A stretch of 64,000 nt of DNA from Rhynchonema sp. JSB1_4 (lineage: Eukaryota; Nematoda; Chromadorea; Monhysterida; Xyalidae), in assembly GCA_030248065.1 (NCBI GenBank), contig JASAMV010007432.1, positions 1-64,000 on the forward strand, written 5' to 3'. The notes below the pieces were generated by a model. That model was not told the DNA's origin and made no database searches. It was given only the letters and a program-made list of their open reading frames with translations. The stretch's first letter is position 1; each line of letters begins with the position of its first letter. Of this stretch, positions 1 through 12,105 are shown in pieces. The position numbers and the translations under genes are program-made.

Positions 1-50
1 TCGGGTACTTCCAGATGTCGGGTGTCGGGTACCCCCCCGACCTCTAACCC
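1..50. repeat. End of a truncated repeat element at the window edge
   Basis: The stretch ends with a C run followed by GACCTCTAACC. This is the reverse complement of the start of the element at about 20,088 (GGTTAGAGGTCGG then a G run). Both also share GGGTGTCGG-type words. The rest of this copy lies left of the window. Confidence 0.5.
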
Positions 51-483
51 TAGTCAGCGGTCCACCGGTCGGTGAATTACGGCCCCGAAATTTGCATTGG
101 TGGTGCTGAAATTGAATTGTGCTACGGTGTCAATGTCGCAGACAACAAAGTTGCAACTTTGTGGGTGTCGGTTGACCCACTCAGTTGAAAAAACCCGCAC
201 ACCCACACTTTTGAAAGAGCCACGCACCCACACCCACACACCGGTGGAGGTACCATACACCCACAGTCCGATCCCTCAGCCACTACACAACAAACCGTGC
301 TGTGGCTGGGGGGTGGGGTGCGGTCCCCCAAAGGTCCAGTATGTCCCCCTCGCCCGCATGTACGTGTGTGTGTGTCCCCCGCACTCAGGTACGGTATTCA
401 ATATCTCCCCTCTCTCAAGGTATAGTACCTCCCCCTCAGAAGTAGCCACAGCACTGTCTGCAAACAAGAAACAACAGCAGCAC
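51..483. other. Upstream region of the NUSAP1-like gene, no gene seen
   Basis: Contains C/A-rich low-complexity sequence (repeated CACACCCA-type words, about 196-270) and pyrimidine-rich sequence before the first ATG at 484. An open frame crosses it, but its composition is low-complexity and I see no protein similarity. It is probably promoter and 5' UTR. Confidence 0.4.
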
Positions 484-3436
484 ATGTCAGCATCAGCAAC
501 ACCGTCAATCAATACAATGAACGCGTTTGGCTTCGACGAAAACCTGTCGTCGCTCGAGCCGCCGTGGACACCGACATCGCCGAACATGTCAGTCGAAGAA
601 GGAAGGAAGCGATTGTCGACGCTCGATCGACCCAAACTTCAACAATTGGCCAAAAACATGAATATCAAGGCGAATCAGAAGGTCCAGTCAGCAGATATTT
701 ATTGATGTTGTGCTGGGTATGAATAGAAACTACGTGCTCCACGCACATTATTACAGACGAGCCGTTTGATTGATCGTTTGGCAAAAAGAGCCACCGAGGA
801 GCCAAGCGTTGCACAACAATTGTTTGGCAACTTCGAGCCACAACCGCCAGCACAACAAAATGAAACATCACCGACGGTGACCGATGGTGGATTTATCAGT
901 GAAGATGACAACATGGTCAGTTCGAGCCCGAAAGAGGCGACGAGAACAATGGTTGGTGTGGTGTAAAATTAAATTATGTTGTGACCTGTGATGGACAAAA
1001 TGAAGGCAATTACGTGCTCTATCGTGGCCGTTGGGCCGTTGTAGCTGTAGATGTGTAATAGTTTTTAATCTTAATTTCTTATTGTGTATTCATTTGCTCA
1101 CGTTTTTTCGTGTTTATACCCCGGCGGAACTGAACTGGGACACAATTACAATTACATCGAATTGTGTCTTTAAGACAAAAAGGGATGCTGAATCCTTGTG
1201 TTGTGTGTTGTCAGTGCATTGGCTTTTGCAGCAGCCCAACGCAAATGTCGCTCGACCATCCATTGGTGATGTCCAGAATCCAACAGATAAAACAGTAACG
1301 GTATGTTTTGTTCATTGCTGCAACATAATTAGTCGCATTCGAAAGCTCCATATTCCAGCTGAGCACGAGTGCCGCCAATCGTGCTGTGCTGCAAACATCA
1401 GCCAACAACCGTAACTCGTCGTTCCTGACTGATGACGGTGCGGACGCCGCAACACCAGCTGGAGGTAAATGATCAAGATCAACACACATCTGAAACATCT
1501 GGGCAAAGCTCATCGACAACGATTAGCCTTCAGCTTCAGCCGAACACAACAACGATTCAAAGCTCGACAGCACGTTCACGCCACCCGAGGGCATGGTGCG
1601 CACGCCCAAGGATCAACTACCGATTGTGACCAGCTCGGAATCGAATGAACACGCTGCTTCGGCTGGGAGTGAACGTCGATCACAACGATCCGTCCACAAG
1701 AATCAAAATAATGGCAATAAATGTTGGTACTTGTTCGTCATCGTTTGCTGTTCGACGAACATCCAGTCAATATGAATGTATAATTTTAGCTCATCGTTCA
1801 ACACCTAAACAAAGACCCGCATCGGCCAGCAAAACCTACATGGTCGAGCAACCCAGTGCCGGAAAGAAACAGCATCAAACTGCTGGCGGTTAATTGAGAT
1901 TTTATTGGAAAAAGTACGAGTTATTTTATCACTCGCAACCTACATCTAATTTATTTCGATTCAGTCACTGAGAAATTTCGTCGAATCCACGAAAAGCAGT
2001 TCTCGAAGATGCTCGACCTGGAAGATGATGTTGCGCTCAGACATAAACGACACGAGGTGCCCTTCGGTCTTGGTCAAACATTAAGATCAAGAACAACTTG
2101 AATTATTAACTTGTGATATGTTGCAGGAGCTGACGAGTGCCGCACCATCACGCATCGCACAACTGGCCACACCGAAATCTCGTCTACCCCGAGCCAAATT
2201 AGTTCGACCAGAGGTGAAAGCGCCACGCAGCAATGCGAAGCCGCCGGTTGCGCCCGTCATAAAATCGGGTTCTGCTGCTGCGGCAAACAAATATGTGACC
2301 GAACAGCGGTTGAAACGGTTGAATTTATTCGAAGTTTAGATTTCTTTCTTATCACTGATTGTTTCGAATTTGCATTTCAGCCCCCTGACCGCAGCCACGT
2401 CATCAACTAAACCATCTGCGGCCAAACAACGCCGGTCAAACAGCGGAGCCAGAGGTGTGCTCTCAAAACCATCACCAGCCGAAAAACCGAACCTGAAACC
2501 GACTCGCACCCCGACCAACACATTGTCGCACGGTGCTACCACCACGTTCCAACCTAAATTATCTAAACCATCGTCGAGCACACGCAAGGCCACTGCAGCG
2601 TTTGGTTAGTGAGCTGAAATTATGGTTACTTTTGTTTGAATCGTGCTCAGGACTGCCATCACTTCTTGAAACCCATGGTCATCTGGTTCGGTGACGACGA
2701 TATGTATTTTACCGGTGTACCGTCCGTCTCTGGAAACAGAACGAAGCGGGTAGCTCAGCTGTTGCATTATTGCTGTCATGTTGCACGCATACTAAAATTT
2801 TGTTGGTTGGAATGTTCAATAAATGAAAGTCACGACCTTGTGTTCATTGAACTTGTAACTTTCATTTACAACTTTTTTTAGCGGCAGCAGTCAAACGGCA
2901 AACCGCATCCAGCAGCACGATGCCAGTTTCGAACTCTCAACGCGCTTTGCCCCCTCGATCGGCAAGTGTGCGTGGAGGTGGCGGCTCACGCAGATATGTG
3001 CCAAAAACTGGTGAGACGCGGTGGTTTTTTTTTGACATTTTATTGTGTTGATTGTGTCATCAAATGGTCACGTTACTAAAATTGATGATGTTTTACTAAA
3101 TTTCGTCACCACTTCGCAGGTCCGCTGCCCAAATTTATCGACACGACCAAAATGTCGGACAATGCATTCGAGGGTTACAAAGCGATTGCGACCAAACAAC
3201 ACAACATACAGCAACAACAGGGATTGAAGACAAAGATGCTGAATGAAAATAGAATGATCAGGGAACAGAAACAGTTGGTCACGTGCTTTTTAGCTTATTG
3301 TTATTACTTACGATATTCATGCGATAAAAAAACAGATCAAATAAAAAATGCCAGACGCATCAATTCCCGTGAGTCAGCGAACGCACGTCGAGCGACGGCC
3401 AGAGAAAATCAATTGATGAAACGTCGAGGATTGTGA
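484..3436 (+). CDS. NUSAP1: NUSAP1-like nucleolar and spindle-associated protein
   Basis: Probable nucleolar and spindle-associated protein, a mitotic microtubule- and chromatin-binding factor. Exons: 484-681, 757-951 (or to 915), 1232-1300, 1359-1464, 1534-1722, 1790-1888, 1965-2056, 2127-2317, 2381-2604, 2882-3010, 3120-3273, 3355-3436. Phases agree throughout and give about 575 aa. Seen: an N-terminal SAP-like helix (KLQQLAKNMNIKANQ, about residue 50) as in vertebrate NUSAP1; the central block FRRIHEKQFSKM, matching the family's KLHE..F..ME segment; a long Ser/Pro/Lys-rich basic middle; and a Gln/Arg-rich helix ending KRRGL, like the NUSAP1 C-terminus. The protein is longer than the human one (about 440 aa). 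The end of exon 8 (2317 or 2333) and the start of exon 5 (1534 or 1540) are uncertain. The exon order and phase agreement make a real gene very likely; the family assignment rests on three short similarity blocks. Confidence 0.75.
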
Positions 3437-3892
3437 GATTTGTAAAATAGTACTTGAGTGATTTTATAACCTGTTTATTGCTGCCACCGTGATGAAGCAA
3501 TGGCATTGTTTTACAAGGTGCTCTTACGTTCTGATCGTCAAAACTGTTCACTGTTCGTTCCAGCCAATGTTTTGTACCCCACCGCCGGTCTCCTTTTTGC
3601 GCTCTTATCGTTTTTATCTGTCTTTTTATCTGCTCGTACTTTTTCCGTTATTGCGGTGTATTTTATTGAATATTTCATTTATTTGCTTACGAGTTGATGG
3701 CAGTACACGTCGGTCTAATTCATGTACCATTTGATCTCTTTTTTTATCGACATCTTATTCGCTTTACGTTCCATTAATTTTACCTTTGACTGCGTCTCAG
3801 CTTTGGTTTTTCTGTGTCAGAGCCATTCCGCAAACCATCGCTACGTTATCTTATTGTTGGCTTTGCAGCCATATTATATGTAATGTCAAAAA
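3437..3892. other. Spacer between the NUSAP1-like gene and COG8
   Basis: T-rich sequence with no supported ORF. It should hold the NUSAP1-like 3' UTR and the COG8 5' region. An acceptor-like TTTGCAG ends at 3868, 24 bases before the COG8 ATG, so a 5' UTR intron or trans-splice site is possible but unproven. Confidence 0.4.
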
Positions 3893-6800
3893 ATGGATGA
3901 TTCAAGTCGAATAAACTTTTCAGTCTGTAAGTTACTCTTTTCTTTCGTTGATGGCTGGTTCTTTCAACCAGTCTGGCAATTAACCAGATTATCGCATGAT
4001 GCCAGTTTGGGCGCGGCCAGGCAGACGCGGTTGCGTTTTGCGGTTCACCATCGAAACCTTTGTTTGGTTGTAGCACGTAGTGAAAATTGAGCAGACCGTG
4101 CATTCTGGAGACAAAAAAGTCTAACATTGTTTTTTTGGTGTGCTGACTTATCGTAGTTTATTTTTCTAAACCGCAACCGCGTCTGCCTGGCCTGGCCCTC
4201 AGACCTTGTCCGAAGTTTTGTTCCTTGCGTTCGCAGGCGTTTCCACTGCTTGTTGCTGTGTGGCCTGCAAACATGAGCGACTGGGTAACCGAGAAATTGT
4301 TTGGTTGGTTTGCAATAAATTATCAATCTTTGTCTTGGGTGACGATCATTCTTTGATGTTTTTGTTCACCCGGTCAGCAAAGCAACGCATATTTTCAGGT
4401 GACGACTGCAAAGACCCGGAGCTGCCGGCGTATTTGAATGAAATCAGCAAATTGGGTATTGATCGGCTAGGTATTATTTTCGGTTCTCTTTTTGTACTGC
4501 TCTGTGTTCTTTCTCACGAGTACAACACAATTTCAGTAAATTTTCTGAATTCCAGTGAAGGAACCCGAACGCCTGGCAGCTGAGCGAACATCGGTGAAGG
4601 AGGAGACCGAGAGTTTGGCGTTCGCCAATTACAAAACATTCATTCAAGCCGCAAATTGTTCCAAGCAGATCTTTGATGATGTTGGTTTGGTGAATTTTGT
4701 TTGGAATAATTTTTCGTAGCGAAGTTCATTGTTGAACATCTATTCCACGTAAATGTCAAACATCATCGCTGTTGGTTAATGTTCGCAAAATTCTTTATCC
4801 CATGCTGTATAACTGTGTTTGCCTTCTAGTTCACCCTGATCGAGCAACATCTGGACAGTGTCGTTGAGCAACTGCCATCACTGAACGTAACTTGTAATGA
4901 ATTCTCACGTGACGCGAGCGACATAATGCGAACGAGACAGTTGAATGCACAGGCATTGGGCAAACACTCGCAGTTGTTGGAAATATTGGAAATACCGCAG
5001 GTTGGTTTACTGATTGTTTTGTGTGAACGGTGTCAGGCGTTGTGTTGGACTGGAGAACTAATTTTGACCAGCGTAAGAGTTTGTCCAGCTAGCCTAATGA
5101 ATATATTTAATTGTCTCGGAAACGCAATTACAAAATACGGCCCAATGTTAACCTTGTAGGAACAAAGACTGTTTTCTCAGATATCCTTGAATGAACCTTT
5201 AGGTAATGGACACGTGCGTGCGCGCCGGTTACTGGGAGGAGGCGCTCGAGCTTTCGTCATACGTGCAGAAGCTGCAACGTCGTCTCAGTCACATATCGGT
5301 CGTGCAGGATATTGGGCGTGAAATTCAAAACCTCCAACAAGTACTGCTCGAACAACTGCTAGATCAGCTGAACACTCAACTCACACTGCCGCAATGTCTC
5401 AAAGTCGTTGGGTTTCTGCGACGATTGAATGCGTTCACAGAAACCGAACTGAGAATCAAGTTCTTGGATGTGAGTTTTGAACTGCTTGCTGAACTCGATA
5501 TCAAACTTTGTGGTCGCATCTGACTATAGTTGCCGCCTGAACTGAAAAACCGTTTTTTTCACGCCTTACGGTGGGTGTGGGAAAAAACGGAAGAAAACCG
5601 AAAAAACCGGGCCGACCCGGCCGGAACCGAAGGTTTTTTCAAAAAATTCTGCAATTTTTCGGAATAGGGGACAAACTTCTTTCAAAGTCCGGATCCATCA
5701 CGATAAAAGTTGCCGTAATTGCTTCTTTTGGGCAATTTGGGTAATTTCTTCTTTCTTCTTTTCTTCTCATAGCAGAACATAATAGCCATTTTAAAACGCA
5801 TGCGCGGTGTCAGTGATACACAAAACCTGTGCCCAAAATGCATGTTTTGGGTTCCACTATGCTTATACACTACGGTTCCTTGTCGGTTTTTTTTTTCAAA
5901 ACATATAAAGAACCGGTTCTTCGGCAACTATACATCTGACCGGTCGGACTGATATGTCTTTCTGGTCACGTGACTTTTTGAGTCGTGGGTGTTGCAACGT
6001 TTCTGAAACTTGTGGTCTCGACCAACAGTTCCTGAGCAGCAGCAGCAAGTTTTAGGCTTGCTGGTAGAAACCAATCAAAGTTCTAGGTTGAGTGACCAAG
6101 GGAGATCCACAAGTCCGATTCCCTGTGCCCAGCTCATCTATTATTTTTTCGAATTTAGGCACGTGACAAATGGTTGGCTTCGATTCTTTCCACCATTCCT
6201 CCCGACGACCCACATCAACACGCCACCAAATGTATGGAGCAATTGCGCGTGCATTTGTTCGACATTTGCACGCAGTACAGGGCCGTGTTCACTGATGATG
6301 ATCCGGTTTGGCTTATTTTAATGTTGTTATCGATTTTTAGAGAAAGATTTTAAGAACTAACCAGTTGGATAGCTGTGCACTTTCCAGATGGTCGGTTCCA
6401 GTGGCAGCGGTGGCAAAGCCATTCGATATCGTGACGCATTCCCCACGAATCTGTCAGCAATCTATCACAGCTGGATGCTGCATAAAGTCGATGTTGGCTG
6501 AATTTTTATTGTTTTCACACAATCTTAAGCTGATTGTGTTGTCACGATTTTGTTCGTCTGGTTTTGCAGCAAATCGTTTCCATCCTTGAATCGGACGTGC
6601 GCCAAGGCGGCAGTGGCCGGTTGGACTCCTTGTTGTCTCAGGTTCACTTTTTCAGCTTTATGTGAATCTAAATTATTTTTCCGCGACTGAGCTTTGCCCC
6701 TTTATGATTCAGGCAATGTACTTTGGCGCGTCATTCGGTCGTGTAGGAGCTGATTTCCGATCACTGATCATTCCTGTGTTCACACGTGCTGCTAGTGAAC

Positions 6801-8460
6801 AGCTGAGTTGCGCGTTGAGGAATGCAGCTGACAGGTTGGGTCTGTGGTCGATGGGTTACCGTGTTCTCCGCTGATCTAGTGCAATGGACACAATTCTGAT
6901 GTGAATTTGTTTGGGCATGCGTTGTAAAGTTGCCATCTGACTGCCACCTCCATCTCTGCTTTGTTTCTGACACTTAACATGGCACACAGCCAATGGGCAT
7001 GATAACACAGAGGTGTGGAATACTCAGTCCCCAAATGTTTAGAATTGGAGCTCCCAGTTTGTCCTGTTTTCCGTTTAAGTAAGCAAATGGGAACGAGTTG
7101 ATCTGTCAGTTAGCTACTACTGGTCGGTCACAATCGGACGCTTCGACTGTCTCATTTTGCAGACTTCACTCCGAGCTGTCCCATATCCGTTGCATCGACC
7201 AGGTGCGTCATAGCGACTACCTGACCAACAAGTCACCAGTGCAGCCCACGCCTGCTGGCATCATCCCTGAAGGATCAGGCAGTCATCTACAGCCCCCAAT
7301 GTGTCTACTTGAATGGCCAGCACTGGCCATCTACTGCAATCACATTCTGATGGCCATTAATAATACACGAGCATGTCTGCCGATTGGATTGGCTGGGCAA
7401 TTGGCCACACAAATGCAATCGGATTTGATTGATGTCACTGTGAGAATGGCTGAATTGAAGAGGTCAGGTCACTGACGCCGGTTGTTCTCGTTGAGTTTTT
7501 GGGATAAGTCTCTTCATCCTTTTTCGAACGGTTGTCGAGTTTGTTACGTGGCTCAAGCAGTACACTATTCATTCAAGAAAATCGATTTTATGCTGAGCTT
7601 CGAGAAACATCTTTATCATGTAGGAAGCGCCAAAACTGTAAATTATGGTTTGACTTTATAATGTACGCGCAAGCAATATTCTAGTGTATTCTGTGTTTGC
7701 AGTGAACTCGGTCCAACGGCAGGTGCCCGAGCTGACAAATACGACCGAGCCTGTTACTTGATCACCATTGAGCTGGTGCCGTTCCTGAATCGATGTCTCG
7801 AGTTTGTTTTCCCGACCAAAGACCTGCTGGCACAATTGGGATTGAATTATGCGAACGTGCAGCAGATTAAGGTTGGTTGGAGTTTATTCATCGTTTTGCT
7901 TTCGGTTTTTTTGCTCGTACGCTAGTGCTTAGGTGCAACTACAAGGTTGGTCTACGGTGGTCTTGTCATTGGTGAGTGAAACATAAGCCGTCTAGGGACC
8001 ACAGTATCAACTGTACGTTGTTTCTGTGAGACGGAGCTATACTGATACCGCAGCGGGCGTTTTGCTGTATTGTGGAACTGTCAATTTGGTTCCGGTCTGC
8101 TGTCAAACCATCCTTCGTGCCTAGTACACGTGCGTGTTATAGTTCTGTCGCCTGGACGTGGAAGCGATTGCCGCTGCCGTCTCAGTGCCCGAAGAACATC
8201 TGCCCGACCCGATCGATGCGCAATACCAGACCCCGATACTGGATTTGGCCGGATGCACACCCCAACAATCTGCCAGTGACGAAATTGACGTGCCTGAAAT
8301 TGACTTGGACAAAGTGGACACAACGGGCGAAAGTGGCAGTTATGAATCGGTGATTCAGGGAGCTGGAACTGCCACTGGAACCGAAACTGCCACTGGAACT
8401 GATACCAGTTGGAGCACTGAATCCGCCACTAAACAGGATGATGTAAAGGAAGAGGAGTAG
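3893..8460 (+). CDS. COG8: Conserved oligomeric Golgi complex subunit 8
   Basis: Subunit of lobe B of the COG tethering complex, which acts at the Golgi in retrograde vesicle tethering. Exons: 3893-3926, 4399-4470, 4556-4680, 4830-5000, 5203-5469, 6159-6305, 6388-6486, 6570-6641, 6713-6834, 7163-7462, 7703-7871, 8143-8460. All phases agree and give about 631 aa (human about 612). Blocks matching COG8 in order: EPERLAAER and [110 protein letters not shown]. The C-terminal exon is acidic and low-complexity (repeated TGTET-type words), as COG8 tails are poorly conserved. The start was chosen because the 34-base first exon gives the phase needed by exon 2; it is the least certain part. The long intron 5470-6158 holds homopolymer-rich repeat sequence. 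Confidence 0.95.
4014..4192. repeat. Foldback repeat in COG8 intron 1
   Basis: The word GGCCAGGCAGACGCGGTTGC near 4014-4035 returns as its reverse complement near 4171-4192, with about 135 bases between. This is probably a small foldback or MITE. No clear target-site duplication was seen. Confidence 0.6.
5535..5645. repeat. A/T homopolymer foldback repeat in COG8 intron 5
   Basis: Alternating A and T runs around ACCG/CGGT (GAAAAACCGTTTTTTTC, then GAAAAAACGG and AAAAAACCGG) plus the palindrome CCGGGCCGACCCGG. Similar AAAACGGTTTT-type sequence recurs at 30,620-30,700, 34,570-34,735 and 36,180-36,320, so it is a dispersed family. Confidence 0.45.
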
Positions 8461-8902
8461 GCATTATTGTTATTGATGTTTCATTCATCTGTTTTACTGT
8501 CTGCGATCCTGTGATGTGCAATGTAAATGTGTTGGCTATGGGCCGGTTCCGTGGATTTGTTTATGGTTGTGTTTTCATGTGCCTTTTATCGGTTTTATCT
8601 ATTTATTTTTACTGGGATTGAAATATGGCTCAAAGCAAATGGGCAGTGATGGGAACGAGCGACGTTTGATCATTAGAAAAGTAGTGACATTGGAATGAAA
8701 GTATTGCATGGTAATTGAGGCCCATGTTGGTTTCGCTAGTCAGATTCCCAGCTCCTAGAAACCAGAATGTGGCGGCGAGCAGGGAAACCGAACAAGTAGT
8801 TCGAACGACAACGTCGAAGAACACAATCATATAAAAACCTTCATTCATTTGTCACCAGTTCCTAATGACGTCCTCCGAGCCATATCATTCAACGGTAACA
8901 TC
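8461..8902. other. COG8 3' UTR and upstream region of the next gene
   Basis: No gene. A copy of the 10-mer TGATGTTTCA starts at 8474, 14 bases after the COG8 stop. GTCACCAG at 8851-8858 could be an acceptor upstream of the next ATG. Confidence 0.4.
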
Positions 8903-11900
8903 ATGAGCTCGATGATCACCGACCGCCATTTCTTCGTTTGCGCATTTCTACTGATTGCAACTTGGTCGATGGTTATTGTGGCGCGGCTGCAGCAAGGTGA
9001 GGAAGCGGGTGGATTGGACAGACCACATCTCCATGAACGTGCAAGCATTGCAGACTATGATTATCGAATCGACATTCGCGTGACCGATCCTGGCCCAAAC
9101 ATTTCGTGGCTGATTGTGTTTCATGGAAGTGGTGGGGTGCACTACCAACCGCTCAACGGCGACTCGTGTCAGAGGTTTGAATGCGAGCAGGGCGAACAGA
9201 AAGTGGGGACAATTCACAGGTGGTTTGCTGTTTTTGTGTACCGCAAAGCTGCTGAAGTCGATATAGTGAATATTCTAAATACTTGACGAAAACTCGTGTC
9301 CCCATCGATTCACACAAGGTGACCAAGATTGGAATGCGTAACATCTTGCATCGCTCGTTCTCTCCGTTCACTGTGAGTTGTCTGAGATGTCAGTCAAAAA
9401 CAATACTTCCAGGTGTTTTTGTGCTAAAACATCATGAGATGAAACAGCACTGAACTGGAGCTATGCGTCAGGGAATGAAAATTTTGATTTTCTGCTGGTC
9501 AGCATAATGCCAACCGTGTCGCAAACGTGTCATCACTGCTCTGACTTGCTGATGTTTCAGGCTATGATATTTTAACACAAAAACTAGAGAAGTTTTGTGC
9601 GACTGGTGTACCATTCGTCTCAAACAACCCACCAAACGCAGAGAACCAGCCTATCGCACAAATGTTGCGTTCTCATCTTGACCACCCTGTGTGGAGGTGC
9701 ACGGCTGACTGTAAAGTTGAACCTCCACATTGTCAAACCGCCACATAGTGAACCTTCCACATAGTGAATCCCTCTGTACATATATTGAAAAGATCGCTAT
9801 TACCCGAATTTTCATGTGTTACCTGGCAGGTGGTAAGCCTCCTATAGTGAATTATTCAGCACAGTGTATCGTGAACGCTTTTTCGTTCTGAGCGGGGTCT
9901 TAGCTGCTGAACGGGCGCTCTAGGTACATAAAGCACAAATTTTGCAAAATGGACAAAATTGACCAAATGTCAACCTAAAATTTACTCCTGCAGTTCTTCA
10001 CTACCACGCCTCGGACTCAAAATGATGCCAAACAAGCCGTAGACCAGTATGAAATCATCGTTGCAGCCAGTTTTGTTAATAACCTCACAGGTTCACTGGT
10101 GGACAGTACCCTCACCGTCGTTCATATTGACCAATATACGGTTGGACGCCCTTATGTACTGCTCTACATAGTGAATATTCTTCATAGTGAACAAACTGAC
10201 CGGCTCCCGTTCTGTTCACTATATGTGGAGGTTTGACTGTATTTCCATTCAAGCGTTGTCGCTCAACTTGTTTTCATTGTTACTTTTCAAAATCTGATCT
10301 TTCAGGTGTTTCATCGACAAATGCAAATTTGATTTTGGTGGATTTTTGGACATGACTAAAGTCATAGAGAAACTTGAAGTTTACAAGCAGAGTAGACCTG
10401 AGAAATTGCAGCTTGAAAAGCTGGAGTTTTGGGAAATCGGCGACGATCAGACGAGAATCGACTTTCACAACACATCGTTAGTTGCAAAAATAGTGAACGA
10501 TCAATTTTGTTTTATCATATATTCGAGTGGTCTATGTATATACCTACTACCGAATGCAGCCAAAATGGGCACGATAAATTTCATCAAATCTTGCCCGTCC
10601 CCCGTTGTGTCTATCACTCGTGGGGGGCTTGGTCAACGTGTGCGTCCGCTGCGAACTACCACGGTTGTGAAAAACATCGATCCAGAGAGGTTGAAACATC
10701 ACAATATAACCAAGCTTACACTGAATGAAACATCATGATACTTGACATCATCACGACAGGTATTCGCCAGGCCTCCAGGCAGATCGCATTGCAACGATAC
10801 GAAACAAAACGGGGTGTGCGAAAATGACCATCGATGTTCCACACCGCCAACCACTTTTCCGCCGGCTCCGACCACTGTCAGAAGCACAAGCACTTCGACG
10901 CCGAAAACTGCCACAGATCTGACCACTATAACCTCATTAGCACCGCCAATACGGACTTCAACATCTGGACCAATAACGACTACTAAAAGGACCACTACGA
11001 AGACATCGACTACCACTATTAAAAAGACGACCACTTCGACTACCCCTATCACTTACCCAACCACGACCACCTCCTATGCTACGACTGCCACTAGAAAGCA
11101 CACCACTACAACAGCTAGTGAAACATCAACAAGCAACCTTGTGCCCACGATTAAACCCGAACCAGACACGACTGCACCACCAATCGACAAGAAAACGTTG
11201 ATTTTGCTCTACATTCTCGTGTCGATTGTGTTGTTGACTGTGATTGTGATTGCACTGATTGGTGCTGTCATGGGGACTGTGTATTGCAGACGCAGACGAC
11301 AGTATCAGCATCAACGAATTCAGCTACGTGCTGCGCTCGCGGTGAGTAGGTGATGTTTCATGATTATTTTCAACAACCAACAACAACAGCTACGTGCAAA
11401 CATTCCTAGCAAGAGGCAATGCGCGCGCAACGCGAACCATCGCCGGATAAACAGATATCTCAACGAGCACACAAACATCACAGAAAGAAATTTGATGAAA
11501 AAATGATGGCAGCGGTTGAGGTGATATCTGTGTAAAAGTTCGCTTAACATTATTTTGACATACTGTATCTTTCAATGGTTTCCTATTGGTTTCTAATTTA
11601 AGGTTCCCAAAGAGCACCAGTTGCCTGCCAATCCACCAACTGGACGCAAAGGTACCGATCCGAATGCTCATGTCAAATTTGACACCGAGGTTTGTTTGTG
11701 TTTAGCGTTGCACGTGGTCCATAAGCTACCGTACACAGATGTTTCAGAATGTTGATGTGTTTCATATGAGCGGACGTGACAAAAAACACTTTCTCAGCGA
11801 ATATGGTTATGATCACTTAAAGGAAAAGTGGACGAAATATCAGATCAATAAAAATAATGGTTGGTGATTGGTCAAAAATGCCCCTTGACATAAATGCACG

Positions 11901-12105
11901 TTGTATAATTTCATTCTCAGAAGCGAAAGCGAAACGCGAACAACGACATAAAATGAAACAAACGTGGGTAACGTGATTTGTGGACATTCTTTTGTCACCG
12001 CCTAGATGTTTTTAACATATTGGCAGGACAATCAACATGGAAGAACGGTCAAGCGAATCGAGTAGTCTGTTCTCGAGCGACGACAGTAAAAGTCAGCGAA
12101 AATAA
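8903..12105 (+). CDS. Single-pass membrane protein with TSP1-like module and Thr-rich stalk
   Basis: Not recognised as a named family. Exons: 8903-9219, 9258-9379 (end uncertain), 9561-9696, 10306-10476, 10560-10689, 10760-11341, 11410-11520, 11603-11689, 11748-11859, 11921-11963, 12027-12105; about 629 aa, phases agreeing except around exon 2. Order: an N-terminal hydrophobic signal (FFVCAFLLIATWSMVIVA); a Cys-containing ectodomain; a thrombospondin type 1-like module spanning exons 5-6 (WGAWSTC, then RSREV and paired Cys), so split by an intron; about 110 residues dominated by Thr/Ser/Pro that look like an O-glycosylated stalk; one strong transmembrane helix (LYILVSIVLLTVIVIALIGA) followed by CRRRRQ; and a charged cytoplasmic tail ending with a Ser/acidic patch. 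It is probably a type I cell-surface or adhesion protein. Exon 3's intron holds a transposon (9714-10239). The first ATG in good context was taken as the start. Confidence 0.75.
9714..10239. mobile_element. Pogo/Tigger-like non-autonomous element
   Basis: Lies in an intron of the membrane-protein gene. The ends are imperfect inverted repeats: AAGTTGAACCTCCACA at the left and, at the right, the reverse complement of CAGTCAAACCTCCACATA. Both are flanked by TA (9712-9713 and 10240-10241). The form CAGT..AACCTC..  resembles known Tigger/pogo ends. CATAGTGAA recurs inside. No transposase ORF seen, though an open stretch near 9,995-10,090 has not been explained. Confidence 0.65.

Noticed and set aside
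97..705. 202-codon frame covering the NUSAP1-like exon 1
   Set aside because: Only the part from 484 looks coding; the upstream part is low-complexity C/A-rich sequence and the frame continues past the exon 1 donor.
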